Assembly (NCBI GenBank): GCA_947451525.1
Contig: CANFZM010000001.1
Span: forward strand, 124,001 to 188,000
Direction of reading: 5' to 3'
From: Flavobacteriaceae bacterium
Lineage (GTDB): Bacteria; Bacteroidota; Bacteroidia; Flavobacteriales; Flavobacteriaceae
Length of the DNA: 64,000 bases
Positions 1 through 8,117 of the stretch are shown in pieces. The position numbers and the translations under genes were made by a program. The first letter of the stretch is position 1, and each line of letters starts with the position of its first letter. The notes beneath the pieces are model-generated. The model was given only the letters and a program-made list of their open reading frames with translations, ran no database searches and was not told where the DNA came from.

Positions 1-289
1 GATGGAAACGAATTCCTCCTTTGTAAGGACCGATAGCCGAATTCATTTGAATTCTGTAACCTCTATTAACTTGCGTTTCGCCAGCATCGTTAATCCATGT
101 TACACGGAACATGATAACTCTTTCTGGTTCAACCATTCTTTCCAAAAGCATTTTGCCTTCGTACTTTTTATTTTCTTCGATAAATGGAATTACTGTTTCA
201 GCTACTTCCTTAACTGCTTGAAGAAATTCAGACTCGTTAGGGTTTTTTTTAGCAACCGCTTCAATAAAGTTGTGGATACTTTGTGACAT
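1..289 (-). CDS. gdhA: NADP-type glutamate dehydrogenase, N-terminal part (cut by window edge)
   Basis: The first 96 codons of a hexameric class I glutamate dehydrogenase, which makes glutamate from 2-oxoglutarate and ammonia. Translation gives a start MSQSIHNFIEAV, then ERMVEPERVIMFRVTW and NRGYRIQMNSAIGPYKGG, the conserved N-terminal substrate-domain motif of this family. The ATG is at 289-287. The gene continues beyond base 1, so the catalytic lysine region and the Rossmann domain are not visible. A TAnnTTTG promoter box lies 47 bases upstream on the same strand. It is divergent from the secreted protein at 553. NADP rather than NAD use is inferred from family resemblance. Confidence 0.95.
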   Translation of the reverse strand, partial: MSQSIHNFIEAVAKKNPNESEFLQAVKEVAETVIPFIEENKKYEGKMLLERMVEPERVIMFRVTWINDAGETQVNRGYRIQMNSAIGPYKGGIRFH

Positions 290-335
290 AAATTAATAAT
301 ATTAATGTTTAAGAAAACGTTTTCGTAATATTTGA

Positions 336-343
336 CAAATATA
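336..343 (-). promoter_or_regulatory. -7 box of the gdhA promoter
   Basis: TATATTTG on the minus strand matches the Bacteroidetes TAnnTTTG -7 element, 47 bases before the gdhA ATG. No clear TTTG -33 element is visible at the usual spacing, so this is supported by the -7 box only. Confidence 0.5.
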
Positions 344-516
344 CATTTTATTAAAATAATGATGCTATTTTTTTTATATTCTCATAAATATTATATTTTC
401 TTTAATTTTTTTTGATGATAATTGAATTAATCCTCTGTATTTAAATGTAATTCCACTTTTTTTCGCACTTATCTAAGTATTTTTTTTATTTTATTTCATT
501 ACTAGTGATGTTTTTA

Positions 517-524
517 TATATTTG
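517..524 (+). promoter_or_regulatory. -7 box for the gene at 553
   Basis: TATATTTG matches TAnnTTTG and lies 28 bases before the ATG at 553. The -33 region is T-rich without a clean TTTG. Confidence 0.5.
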
Positions 525-552
525 TCGGGAATTGATTTAATCTGTATAAAAA

Positions 553-1341
553 ATGACCAAATATATTATCCTCCCTTTTCTGGTATTGTTCGGTTTTACC
601 AATATAGCAATTGCACAGCTTGGTTTTTCACATGAAATTGGAGTAATAGCAGGACCTGTAGCATTCCAATCAGATTATGGACAAAGTGGAAATGCAGCTA
701 CTACTTTTGGAAATACCGGTTATGGAATCGGAATCGTGCATTATTTAAATTTTGCTTACCAAGCAGAATGTAATTGCTACACTCCTGAAACTTATTTTAA
801 TGATCACTTTAAACTAAGAACTGAATTATCTTACAACAAAGTTAATTTTAAAAATTATGGTAAATGGGTTGATCCAAGTAGTACTAGTTTATTTGCAAAC
901 CAATTGCGCGCCATGAGAGGAAGCACTGCCATAACCAATATTGGTATGCAATTAGAATTCTTCCCATATAGTATTAGAGATTTTTCTGCTACTCCTGGAA
1001 GTTTTGCCCCTTTTATTAGTTTAGGAGGTCAGTTTAGTTTTTATAATCCTAAGGCTTATTCTGAAATGGGACCTGGTTTAGGGCAATTAACTACAGTAAC
1101 GCCAACAAAATATATTGATGCTTTTGATCTTAAAGGCGGAACAACTTTATCTGTAGTTACTAGTATGGGTACTCGTTATAAATTATCACCTCTTTCGGAT
1201 TTAATGGTTGATTTAAGATTTCAGTATTATTTTTCTAACTGGGTAGATGGATTGAGTCCAAACCCAGATCTTCATCCAGAAAATAAATCGAACGACTGGA
1301 ATGTTTGGTTGAACTTTGGTTACATCTACTACATTCAGTAA
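553..1341 (+). CDS. Secreted beta-barrel-like protein (THC0290_0291-like)
   Basis: A 262-residue protein with a cleavable signal peptide (about residues 1-21, ending AIAQ). The rest is rich in aromatic and glycine residues, with alternating strands and an aromatic C-terminus (GYIYYIQ), as expected of a small outer-membrane barrel. From memory it resembles the flavobacterial family called THC0290_0291, whose members are often mislabelled glutamate dehydrogenase because they sit beside gdhA, as here. It has none of the GDH motifs. Two cysteines lie close together (AECNCY, about residues 74-76). It is transcribed away from gdhA and ends at a terminator shared with the convergent metB-like gene. 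Function unknown. Confidence 0.8.
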   Translation: MTKYIILPFLVLFGFTNIAIAQLGFSHEIGVIAGPVAFQSDYGQSGNAATTFGNTGYGIGIVHYLNFAYQAECNCYTPETYFNDHFKLRTELSYNKVNFKNYGKWVDPSSTSLFANQLRAMRGSTAITNIGMQLEFFPYSIRDFSATPGSFAPFISLGGQFSFYNPKAYSEMGPGLGQLTTVTPTKYIDAFDLKGGTTLSVVTSMGTRYKLSPLSDLMVDLRFQYYFSNWVDGLSPNPDLHPENKSNDWNVWLNFGYIYYIQ

Positions 1342-1359
1342 ATCATTATAAAACATAAA

Positions 1360-1395
1360 AAAATCCCGATTTCTAAATTCAGAAATCGGGATTTT
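1360..1395. terminator. Bidirectional terminator between convergent genes
   Basis: A perfect 15-bp inverted repeat (1360-1374 with 1381-1395) with a 6-base loop, GC in the middle and A/T tracts on both outer sides. It lies between the stop at 1341 and the minus-strand stop at 1401, so it can serve both genes. Confidence 0.85.
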
Positions 1396-1400
1396 GTTTT

Positions 1401-2543
1401 TTATCTAAATGCTTGTTCTATATCGGCAAGTAAATCGGTAATATCTTCCACTCCTACACTTAATCTTACTAAGTCGTCGGTGATTCCAACTTCAAGACGT
1501 TTGTCTTCTGGAATAGAAGCGTGCGTCATTAATGCCGGATGATTCGCTAACGATTCTACTCCGCCTAGAGATTCTGCTAATGTGAACACTTTTAGTTTTT
1601 CTAAAAAGGAAATTGAGTCAGCTTTTTTTCCTGATTTAAAAGTAAAAGATACCATTCCACCAAAACCGCTCATTTGCTTTTTAGCAATATTATGGTGCGG
1701 ATGATCTGGCAATCCAGGATAATATACTCGTTCTACATCTGGATGGTTGCTTAAAAATTCGGCAACTTTCATTCCGTTTTCACAATGTCTTTGTACGCGT
1801 AAATGCAACGTTTTAATTCCTCTCAAAACCAAATAGCTATCCATTGGCCCTAGAGTTCCTCCAGTTGCAAATTGCTTAAAATGCAATTCTTCGCCCAAAG
1901 TTTTGTCTTTAATAATCAAGGCTCCAGCAATAACATCGCTATGACCGCCAAGGTATTTAGTTGCCGAATGCATTACAATATCAGCACCTAAATCAAGAGG
2001 TTTTTGTAAATAAGGTGTTGCAAACGTATTGTCTACTGCAAAAAGTAGATTATGTTTTTTAGTGATTTTGGCAATTTCTTGAATATCGGCCAATTTCATT
2101 AACGGATTTGTTGGCGTTTCTACCCAAACCAATTTGGTGTTTTCGTTTATCAAAGATTGGAATTTCTCCAAATCATTCATATCTACAAAATGAAATTTGA
2201 TGCCGCTATCTTTGTATAATCTAGTGAATAATCGGTAAGTACCACCATATAAATCATCCATGGCAATGATTTCGTCTCCTGCTTTAAACATACGTAACAA
2301 GCAATCAGTTGCTGCTAAACCAGAAGCAAATGCCAAACCTCGAGCACCATTTTCTATCGCTGCCAAAGCATCTTCTAAGGCTTGACGAGTAGGATTTGCC
2401 GCACGGCTGTATTCGTAATCTCCTACAGGTTGACCTGGGCTTGTTTGTGCATAAGTGGAAGTTTGAAAAACAGGAGTCATTACCGCTCCTGTTACTTTAT
2501 CGTGGTGTTGTCCACCATGTATTACTTTAGTATTAAATTTCAT
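1401..2543 (-). CDS. metB: Cystathionine gamma-synthase / trans-sulfuration PLP enzyme
   Basis: A 380-residue Cys/Met-metabolism PLP enzyme, the family's normal length. The PLP lysine is K196 in HSATKYLGGHSD. Other family marks are YSRAANPTRQALE near residue 45, FASGLAAT near 72, the PLP-binding aspartate in AVDNTFATPYL near 171, and SLGGVESL toward the C-terminus. It either joins O-activated homoserine to cysteine (MetB) or cleaves cystathionine (gamma-lyase, MccB). Sequence alone does not separate the two, so the symbol is the more common label. It stands alone, with its own TAnnTTTG promoter box 18 bases upstream. Confidence 0.9.
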   Translation of the reverse strand: MKFNTKVIHGGQHHDKVTGAVMTPVFQTSTYAQTSPGQPVGDYEYSRAANPTRQALEDALAAIENGARGLAFASGLAATDCLLRMFKAGDEIIAMDDLYGGTYRLFTRLYKDSGIKFHFVDMNDLEKFQSLINENTKLVWVETPTNPLMKLADIQEIAKITKKHNLLFAVDNTFATPYLQKPLDLGADIVMHSATKYLGGHSDVIAGALIIKDKTLGEELHFKQFATGGTLGPMDSYLVLRGIKTLHLRVQRHCENGMKVAEFLSNHPDVERVYYPGLPDHPHHNIAKKQMSGFGGMVSFTFKSGKKADSISFLEKLKVFTLAESLGGVESLANHPALMTHASIPEDKRLEVGITDDLVRLSVGVEDITDLLADIEQAFR

Positions 2544-2560
2544 TTTAGTTTTTTTTTTAG

Positions 2561-2568
2561 CAAAGGTA
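2561..2568 (-). promoter_or_regulatory. metB: -7 box for the metB-like gene
   Basis: TACCTTTG on the minus strand (TAnnTTTG), 18 bases before the ATG at 2543, in the 31-base gap after the DinB-like gene. It suggests separate transcription from the upstream pair. Confidence 0.6.
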
Positions 2569-2574
2569 CTACGT

Positions 2575-3030
2575 TTATATAAATTTTCTAATTTGCATCA
2601 TAATTCCGAGGTGAAGCGCCTCGTGATAGTTGTTAAATTCAATTGCATCAGTTATTGATTTCATGGTAAAACCCGACATCGAAGTGAATTCATTATAATT
2701 TTGAAATAACTTTTCGCTAAAATCTTTTTTAGTTTTTTCTAAAGTAGAAAACAACAATACTTTCATTTCATTTACTTCTGTTTGGCCTACACTATGTTCT
2801 GGTTTAGTACCTCTTTTATATTTATCCACCATTTCATCGGAAATCATCATCTGCAAATCGGATAGTTTATAGACCAACATTTGTTGCACCACAATACAAT
2901 GACCAATATTCCAAATAAGATTATTACTAAAACCCTCAGGAATAGCATTCAATTGTTCAAGAGAATGGTTCTCTAAAAAATTGCGCAACACGGTTCTGCT
3001 GGTTTGGTTAATGTTAAAACTGGTTTCCAT
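2575..3030 (-). CDS. DinB-family protein
   Basis: A 151-residue four-helix-bundle protein of the DinB/YfiT type. The metal triad is visible: H44 (IGHCIVVQQ) and H136/H140 (YHEALHLG), in the expected spacing. Family members act as thiol-dependent transferases or metal-binding proteins; the substrate here is unknown. I start it at the Met of METSFNINQT (3030). The upstream in-frame Met at 3063 would overlap the previous gene by 20 bases, while 3030 leaves a 13-base gap. It follows the thioesterase on the same strand and is probably co-transcribed with it. Confidence 0.8.
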   Translation of the reverse strand: METSFNINQTSRTVLRNFLENHSLEQLNAIPEGFSNNLIWNIGHCIVVQQMLVYKLSDLQMMISDEMVDKYKRGTKPEHSVGQTEVNEMKVLLFSTLEKTKKDFSEKLFQNYNEFTSMSGFTMKSITDAIEFNNYHEALHLGIMMQIRKFI

Positions 3031-3043
3031 AATATTTTTTATT

Positions 3044-3481
3044 TTATAGTAAGTTAAAATCATCTGTTTTTGGTATGGAATTCATCACTTCCAATGCCAA
3101 TTTAGGCGTTGGAATTGCTAGCTTTCGCAAATGCTTGTCCATCCAAGCGCCATCAATAGTGATTACTGCACAAAGGGTATTTTTATCATCGCGCAATTCA
3201 TGCACAATGGTCCATCGCGAAGCATCGGCTTTCATTTTTCCAATTTTGGTGCTAATGGTGATTTGGTCTTCTAGATGAATTTCTTTTCTAAAAACACATT
3301 CTTCCCGAAAAGCAATTGGCCCAAAATGCTGTTCTTTCATGACCTGCATGGTTAAGCCTTGTTGTGCTAGAATTTCTATACGATGTTGTGCTCCAAAATC
3401 ATAATAAGCAGTGTGACGCATGTGAAAATTCGGATCTAAATCGGCCCAACGAATGGATATCTTTTTAGTAAATGTACTCAT
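3044..3481 (-). CDS. Acyl-CoA thioesterase, hotdog fold (4HBT)
   Basis: A 145-residue single hotdog-domain protein. The N-terminal IRWADLDPNFHMRHTAYYDF corresponds to the YbgC/FadM motif with the catalytic-position aspartate (WADLD) and the helix start after the conserved His. These enzymes hydrolyse acyl-CoA; the chain length is not predictable. In-frame Mets also occur at 3499 and 3496, but a TAnnTTTG promoter box occupies 3497-3504, so translation should begin at 3481 (MSTFTKKI). It heads a two-gene unit with the DinB-like gene. Confidence 0.8.
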   Translation of the reverse strand: MSTFTKKISIRWADLDPNFHMRHTAYYDFGAQHRIEILAQQGLTMQVMKEQHFGPIAFREECVFRKEIHLEDQITISTKIGKMKADASRWTIVHELRDDKNTLCAVITIDGAWMDKHLRKLAIPTPKLALEVMNSIPKTDDFNLL

Positions 3482-3496
3482 TATTGTAATTTTCAT

Positions 3497-3504
3497 CAAA
3501 AATA
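3497..3504 (-). promoter_or_regulatory. -7 box for the thioesterase/DinB pair
   Basis: TATTTTTG on the minus strand, 16 bases before the chosen ATG at 3481. A TTG at 3521-3523 (minus strand) lies 16 bases further upstream as a possible -33. It decides the start codon of the thioesterase. Confidence 0.6.
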
Positions 3505-3607
3505 ATCAGAATATTCCTAGCAACCTTACACAATTACTAAAATAATAGTTCCTTAACTCTATTTTAAAGGTTTGAATTGAAATTCCTTAATATTCCATTC
3601 AAAATCC

Positions 3608-3615
3608 TACTTTTG
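3608..3615 (+). promoter_or_regulatory. -7 box for the ArsC-like/EamA pair
   Basis: TACTTTTG, 16 bases before the ATG at 3631. It lies downstream of an in-frame ATG at 3577, which argues against that longer start. Confidence 0.6.
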
Positions 3616-3630
3616 CAAAAAGAAATTTCA

Positions 3631-3990
3631 ATGACTAACAAAATATATTATTTAGCCTCCTGCTCTACTTGCAGGAAAATTATAAAATCACTTCCTAATT
3701 CCGATAGATTGGAATTTCATGACATTCGTGAAAATCCAATTACCGAGCAAGAACTAGAAGAAATGCATTCGCTTTCGGGTAGTTATGAGGCTTTGTTTAG
3801 CAAAAAAGCACAGTTGTATAAGTCATTGGATTTGAAAAATAAAAGCTTGACCGAAGACGATTATAAAAAATATATTTTAGAACATTATACATTTTTGAGT
3901 CGTCCTGTTATTCTTCTTAATAATGAAATTTTTATTGGAAACACGCAACCCAATATTTTGAAATTAACTAAAGCTCTGGCAAGTGTCTAA
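3631..3990 (+). CDS. ArsC/Spx-family thioredoxin-fold protein
   Basis: A 119-residue ArsC-family protein with a CxxC pair near the N-terminus (C11 and C14 in ASCSTCRKI), the usual position for Spx, YffB and ArsC relatives. ArsC-family arsenate reductases use the first Cys; CxxC forms are often redox proteins of unknown substrate. The PVILLNNEIFIGN segment matches the conserved C-terminal RPxl region of the family. The chosen start is 16 bases after a promoter box. Its end overlaps the next gene by 8 bases, so the two are coupled. No other arsenic gene is nearby, so I do not call it arsC. Confidence 0.85.
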   Translation: MTNKIYYLASCSTCRKIIKSLPNSDRLEFHDIRENPITEQELEEMHSLSGSYEALFSKKAQLYKSLDLKNKSLTEDDYKKYILEHYTFLSRPVILLNNEIFIGNTQPNILKLTKALASV

Positions 3991-4876
3991 AAGAAAATGG
4001 GCTTTAATAGCCGCGACTTTAGTGTCAATAATTTATGGCGTGACATTTACTATTGCCAAAGATGTAATGCCAAAATACGTGGAACCCTTCGGATTTATTA
4101 CCATGCGTGTTGGTGGTTCGGTAGTTTTATTTTGGCTAATTTCTTTTTTCGGGCCTAAAGAAAAAATTGCTACGGAAGATTTTCCACGAATTATAGCCGC
4201 AGCTTTCTTTGGAGTAGCTTTAAATATGCTTACTTTTTTTAAAGGTTTAAGTTATACTTCACCAATTATGGGAGCCGTTTTAATGGTAACCACACCCATG
4301 ATTGTCTTGGTTCTTTCGGCATTTATCATGAAAGAGCGCATGAAAAAACGCAAAGTTATTGGCATTCTTTTTGGCTTGGCCGGAACCATAACATTAATCC
4401 TTTATGGAAAATCTATGGTAAATGCTCCAAATGCTACACTTGGAAATTTATTGGTATTTATCAACGCAGTTTCTTATGGATTTTATCTAATTATCGTAAA
4501 GAAATTAATGGATAAATACAATGCTTTTACTTTTGTAAAATGGATTTACACTTTTGGATTTATTATGGTTTTGCCTTTCGGGTGGAATGAATTTCACGCC
4601 ATATCTTGGGCGACAATTCCTACAGATATTCTCTGGAAAATTGGATTTGTAGTAGTCTTTTCCACCTTTTTTACTTATTTGCTTAACTTACTTTCCATGC
4701 GGGAATTAAAGCCAACAACCGTGGCGGTATTTATTTATTTGCAACCCTTATTTGCAACTATTTTTGCAATAGGTCTAGGTAAAGATGAACTGAGTTTGGT
4801 AAAATTACTATCGGCAATATTAATTTTTGTGGGAGTTTATTTAGTAACTCAGAAGAAAGTAACTAGTGATCAGTAA
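3983..4876 (+). CDS. EamA/DMT-family transporter
   Basis: A 297-residue integral membrane protein with about ten hydrophobic segments in two EamA repeats (about residues 8-140 and 150-288), the standard drug/metabolite transporter layout. The second repeat has the typical YLQPLFATIFA segment. It starts with GTG, 8 bases inside the end of the ArsC-like gene; no ATG nearby fits. Substrate unknown. The last codons and the stop (4874-4876) lie inside a heptad repeat that begins at 4865, so the repeat supplies the C-terminal residues. Confidence 0.85.
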   Translation: MSKRKWALIAATLVSIIYGVTFTIAKDVMPKYVEPFGFITMRVGGSVVLFWLISFFGPKEKIATEDFPRIIAAAFFGVALNMLTFFKGLSYTSPIMGAVLMVTTPMIVLVLSAFIMKERMKKRKVIGILFGLAGTITLILYGKSMVNAPNATLGNLLVFINAVSYGFYLIIVKKLMDKYNAFTFVKWIYTFGFIMVLPFGWNEFHAISWATIPTDILWKIGFVVVFSTFFTYLLNLLSMRELKPTTVAVFIYLQPLFATIFAIGLGKDELSLVKLLSAILIFVGVYLVTQKKVTSDQ

Positions 4877-4934
4877 TCAGTGCTCACTGCTCAGTATTCA
4901 GTAGTATAAAACTGAGCACTGAATACTGAACACT
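4865..4934. repeat. Heptad tandem repeat, inverted halves (AGTNNTC)
   Basis: Six 7-bp units (AGTGATC, AGTAATC, AGTGCTC, ACTGCTC, AGTATTC, AGTAGTA), a 4-base centre TAAA, then three inverted units (ACTGAGC, ACTGAAT, ACTGAAC). The halves can pair into a hairpin. It overlaps the transporter stop codon and lies 35 bases before the yicC start. Confidence 0.85.
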
Positions 4935-4940
4935 TTTTTA

Positions 4941-4948
4941 TATATTTG
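4941..4948 (+). promoter_or_regulatory. -7 box for yicC
   Basis: TATATTTG (TAnnTTTG), 20 bases before the yicC ATG and directly after the heptad hairpin, so transcription can restart after the repeat. Confidence 0.6.
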
Positions 4949-4968
4949 AAGTCAATTAAAATAATAGA

Positions 4969-5829
4969 ATGATACAATCCATGACCGGTTTTGGGAAAGC
5001 GTCTTTGCAATTACCAACCAAAAAAATTACCGTAGAATTAAAATCACTAAACAGTAAAGGTCTAGACTTAAATACTAGAATGCCTTCTATTTATAGAGAA
5101 ATGGAATTGGGTTTGCGCAACCAATTGTCCCAACGATTGGAACGCGGAAAAATTGATTTCTCTTTATATATTGAAGTTACTGGCGAAGACACTTCTTCTA
5201 AAATCAACGTACCTATCATTAAGGGATATATTGCCCAAATGAAAGCCATTATGCCTCTTGCTGATGAAGTGGAATTAATGAAAATGGCTATTCGAATGCC
5301 GGATGCATTAAAAACCGAACGCGAAGAAATTGACGAAAACGAATGGAAGGAAATCCAGAAAGTGATTGATCAGGCGCTTGAAAATATGGCGCAATTCCGC
5401 AAAGATGAAGGGGTTTCTTTAGAAAAAGAATTTTTGCACCGCATTGCGAATATCATGACGTTAATGAACGATGCTGTTGCATACGATTCGGAACGTGTGG
5501 AAACCGTAAAAAACAGATTAAGAACTGCTATTGAAGACTTGCAACTTGCTGTTGACGAAAGCCGTTTTGAACAAGAATTGATTTTCTATTTAGAAAAATA
5601 CGATATTACAGAAGAGAAAGTTCGCCTAGAAAACCACTTGAATTACTTCATCGAAACCCTTGCTGGAACAGAAGCCAACGGAAGAAAATTAGGTTTCATC
5701 ACCCAAGAAATGGGACGCGAAATTAACACTATGGGATCTAAATCCAACCACACCGAAATGCAAAAATTGGTAGTGATGATGAAAGATGAATTGGAGAAAA
5801 TTAAAGAGCAGGTGCTTAATGTTCTTTAA
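4969..5829 (+). CDS. yicC: YicC-family endoribonuclease
   Basis: A 286-residue protein matching YicC over its full length. It has the N-terminal MIQSMTGFGKA motif, LKSLNSKGLDLNTRMP, and the C-terminal domain with FITQEMGREINTMGSKS. YicC proteins are endoribonucleases linked to small-RNA decay in E. coli; that role here is inferred from the family. It is followed by gmk and nadD in the same direction, and the yicC-gmk order is common in bacteria. A hairpin of the CCTAACAGGTT-like class follows its stop. Confidence 0.9.
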   Translation: MIQSMTGFGKASLQLPTKKITVELKSLNSKGLDLNTRMPSIYREMELGLRNQLSQRLERGKIDFSLYIEVTGEDTSSKINVPIIKGYIAQMKAIMPLADEVELMKMAIRMPDALKTEREEIDENEWKEIQKVIDQALENMAQFRKDEGVSLEKEFLHRIANIMTLMNDAVAYDSERVETVKNRLRTAIEDLQLAVDESRFEQELIFYLEKYDITEEKVRLENHLNYFIETLAGTEANGRKLGFITQEMGREINTMGSKSNHTEMQKLVVMMKDELEKIKEQVLNVL

Positions 5830-5832
5830 CAT

Positions 5833-5858
5833 CCTGCAAGGTTTTTTAACCTTGTAGG
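5833..5858. repeat. Hairpin of the CCTAACAGGTT-like class
   Basis: An 11-bp stem (CCTGCAAGGTT with AACCTTGTAGG, one G-T wobble) and a TTTT loop, 3 bases after the yicC stop. It could attenuate transcription into gmk, but has no T-run after the stem. Confidence 0.6.
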
Positions 5859-5882
5859 TATAAATTTTACAAAATAAATGAG

Positions 5883-5912
5883 GATGAGATTGCTTCGTGC
5901 CTCGCAATGACA
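5883..5912. repeat. REP-like element, single arm
   Basis: One arm of a dispersed element (core GATTGCTTCG then CCTCGCAATGACA). Related arms occur near 12112-12137, 14429-14541, 19681-19741 and 28886-28946. It ends a few bases before the gmk ATG. Confidence 0.7.
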
Positions 5913-5917
5913 AAATA

Positions 5918-6490
5918 ATGAATAAAGGAAAATTATTAGTATTCTCGGCGCCATCGGGCTCAGGAAAAACAACCATAGTAAGGCATTTGCTTACCAAAGA
6001 AGATTTGAATTTGGAATTTTCCATTTCCGCTGCCACACGTGAACCTCGTGGGCAAGAAGTGGATGGAAAAGACTATTATTTCATGTCGATTGAAGAGTTT
6101 AAAAAACACATCAAAGCCGATGATTTTATAGAATGGGAAGAAGTCTACCGCGATAATTTCTACGGAACTTTAAAAAGTGAAGTGGAACGTATTTGGGCAA
6201 AAGGCAAAAACGTAATATTTGATATTGATGTTGCTGGTGGATTGCGAATTAAATCGAAATTTCCCGAAGAAACCTTAGCCGTTTTTGTAAAACCACCAAG
6301 TGTGGACGAACTAAAACGCCGCCTAAAAGAACGTTCTACGGAAAGCGATGACAAAATCAACATGCGAATTGCTAAAGCACACGTTGAGTTGGCAACTGCT
6401 CCTCAATTTGATAAAATCATTAAAAATTATGATTTGGAGGTAGCCAAAGAAGATGCGTATCAATTAGTAAAGGGGTTTGTGAATAGTTAG
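5918..6490 (+). CDS. gmk: Guanylate kinase
   Basis: A 190-residue guanylate kinase (GMP to GDP). The P-loop is APSGSGKTT at residues 11-19. The GMP-binding region includes SISAATREPRGQEVDGKDYYF near residues 33-53 and FIEWEEVYRDNFYGT near 67-81, and ENVIFDID-type Walker B near 100 (NVIFDIDVAGG). I start at the ATG at 5918 rather than a GTG at 5897, because the GTG lies inside a dispersed repeat and would add only repeat-encoded residues. The stop (6488-6490) coincides with the start of a heptad repeat. It lies between yicC and nadD. Confidence 0.95.
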   Translation: MNKGKLLVFSAPSGSGKTTIVRHLLTKEDLNLEFSISAATREPRGQEVDGKDYYFMSIEEFKKHIKADDFIEWEEVYRDNFYGTLKSEVERIWAKGKNVIFDIDVAGGLRIKSKFPEETLAVFVKPPSVDELKRRLKERSTESDDKINMRIAKAHVELATAPQFDKIIKNYDLEVAKEDAYQLVKGFVNS

Positions 6491-6523
6491 TATTAAGAAT
6501 TAAGTACAAAGTATTAAGTATTA
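6489..6523. repeat. Heptad tandem repeat (AGTATTA)
   Basis: Five 7-bp units (AGTATTA, AGAATTA, AGTACAA, AGTATTA, AGTATTA) that start at the gmk stop codon and end 8 bases before the nadD ATG, filling almost the whole intergenic gap. Confidence 0.8.
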
Positions 6524-6530
6524 AGACAAA

Positions 6531-7112
6531 ATGAAAATCGGACTCTATTTCGGAACGTTTAATCCCATTCATGTGGGCCACCTGATTATTGCTAATCATA
6601 TGGCGGAATATTCTGATTTGGAACAGATTTGGATGGTGGTTACGCCACACAATCCACACAAACAAAAAAACACTTTACTAGACGATTACCAACGTTTGCA
6701 TTTGGTGCGATTAGCAACTGAAGAGTATCCTAAAATTAAACCTTCGGATATTGAATTCAAATTGCCACAGCCCAATTATACTGTAAATACGTTAGCGCAT
6801 TTAAAAGACCATTATCCACAACACGAGTTTTCCTTAATTATGGGCGAAGATAACTTGAAGTCGTTACACAAATGGAAAAACTACGAATACATTCTAGAAA
6901 ATCACGATATTTATATTTACCCAAGAATTTCGGAAGAAGGCGAAAATTTAGACTTGATAAATCATCCTAGGATTCATAAAATTGATGCTCCGATTGTAGA
7001 AATTTCGTCTACTTTCATTCGGGAAAACATCAAAAACAAAAAAAATATTCGTCCGCTATTGTCCGAAAAAGTTTGGGAATATGTAGATCACAATAATTTT
7101 TATAAAAAGTAA
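6531..7112 (+). CDS. nadD: Nicotinate-nucleotide adenylyltransferase
   Basis: A 193-residue nucleotidyltransferase that adenylates nicotinate mononucleotide in NAD synthesis. The signature GTFNPIHVGH at residues 8-17 is the GxFxPxHxGH motif of the family, and VEISSTFIREN near residue 157 is the second conserved motif (ISSTxIR). The length is normal. It follows gmk across a gap made of heptad repeats, and no terminator is obvious after it. Confidence 0.95.
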   Translation: MKIGLYFGTFNPIHVGHLIIANHMAEYSDLEQIWMVVTPHNPHKQKNTLLDDYQRLHLVRLATEEYPKIKPSDIEFKLPQPNYTVNTLAHLKDHYPQHEFSLIMGEDNLKSLHKWKNYEYILENHDIYIYPRISEEGENLDLINHPRIHKIDAPIVEISSTFIRENIKNKKNIRPLLSEKVWEYVDHNNFYKK

Positions 7113-7342
7113 TTATTTCATTTTTACTTTTCTGAAATCAATCCATATACTTAGCATATTTTTGTTTAATCCTTTAAACCTAATGCCATCATCAACTCCC
7201 TTACCAAATAATTAACTACTAATTGGATAATTAGCAATTTAGCCAAATTAAGGATTCTATATTAACCCTTATATAAATTTACTTATCACAAACATAACTT
7301 AAATTCAATTTATTAGTGCTGTAATCTTCGTAAATTCGTATA

Positions 7343-8110
7343 ATGAAAAAGATAGCTTTACTCGTTTTAATTATAACAACCTTTAGCTGTAAAATTACTC
7401 AGGAGAAAAAAGAACCTATAAAAAAAGATGTTATGAAAAAAGTATTATTTGTGGTAACAAGTCACGACCAACTAGGAAATACAGGGGAGAAAACAGGATT
7501 TTGGACAGAAGAATTTGCAGCACCTTATTACGAATTATTAGACAAGGGAGTTGCCATAGAAATTGCAACTCCACTTGGTGGTCAACCTCCAATTGATCCA
7601 AAAAGTGAAGATCCATCTGCGGCTACCGAAGACACGAAACGTTTTGATAAAGACACTGAATTATTATCTAAATTAAAAAATACTTTAAAATTGGCCGATG
7701 TAAATCAAGCCGATTATGATGCTGTTTTTTATCCTGGAGGACACGGACCATTATGGGATTTAATAGAAGATAAAAACTCAATTGCTTTAATTGAATCCTT
7801 TTATACCCACAATAAACCAGTTGCATTTGTATGTCACGCACCGGCAACTTTGAAAAATGTAAAAGTAAATGGTGAGTTTTTAGTAAAAGGTAAAAAACTA
7901 ACTGGATTTTCAAATTCCGAGGAAGAAGCCGTTGGATTGACCAAAGTAGTGCCTTTTTTATTGGAAGATGTATTACAAGCAAACGGAGGAATCTATTCTA
8001 AAGTTGGCGATTGGCAACCTTATGCTGTGGAAGATGGCTTGTTAATTACTGGTCAAAATCCTGCTTCATCAAAATTAGTGGCACAAAAAATTCTACAACA
8101 TTTAAAATAA
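7343..8110 (+). CDS. DJ-1/PfpI-family lipoprotein (Hsp31-like)
   Basis: A 255-residue type 1 glutamine amidotransferase-like protein. The nucleophile elbow is C164-H165 (AFVCHAPATL), with an acidic partner at E56/E57 (WTEEFAAPYY), the layout of Hsp31-type DJ-1 proteins. Unlike most relatives it begins with a lipoprotein signal (LLVLIITTFSC, lipid cysteine C16) followed by a Lys/Glu linker, so it should be membrane-anchored in the periplasm. Relatives convert methylglyoxal to lactate or act as chaperones; the role here is inferred. It is 7 bases from an aldehyde-reductase gene. The 230 bases before it hold no other gene. Confidence 0.85.
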   Translation: MKKIALLVLIITTFSCKITQEKKEPIKKDVMKKVLFVVTSHDQLGNTGEKTGFWTEEFAAPYYELLDKGVAIEIATPLGGQPPIDPKSEDPSAATEDTKRFDKDTELLSKLKNTLKLADVNQADYDAVFYPGGHGPLWDLIEDKNSIALIESFYTHNKPVAFVCHAPATLKNVKVNGEFLVKGKKLTGFSNSEEEAVGLTKVVPFLLEDVLQANGGIYSKVGDWQPYAVEDGLLITGQNPASSKLVAQKILQHLK

Positions 8111-8117
8111 TTCAATC

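Noticed and set aside
2..286. Open frame on the plus strand over the gdhA start
   Set aside because: It is the antisense shadow of gdhA; the minus-strand translation gives an unmistakable glutamate dehydrogenase N-terminus.
3631..3990. Naming the CxxC protein arsC
   Set aside because: No arsenite pump or ArsR gene is near, and CxxC members of the family are often not arsenate reductases.
5689..6036. Minus-strand frame containing a LRGTKQSHPH-type sequence
   Set aside because: This is the usual false protein made by translating the REP-like arm at 5883-5912; it overlaps yicC and gmk.
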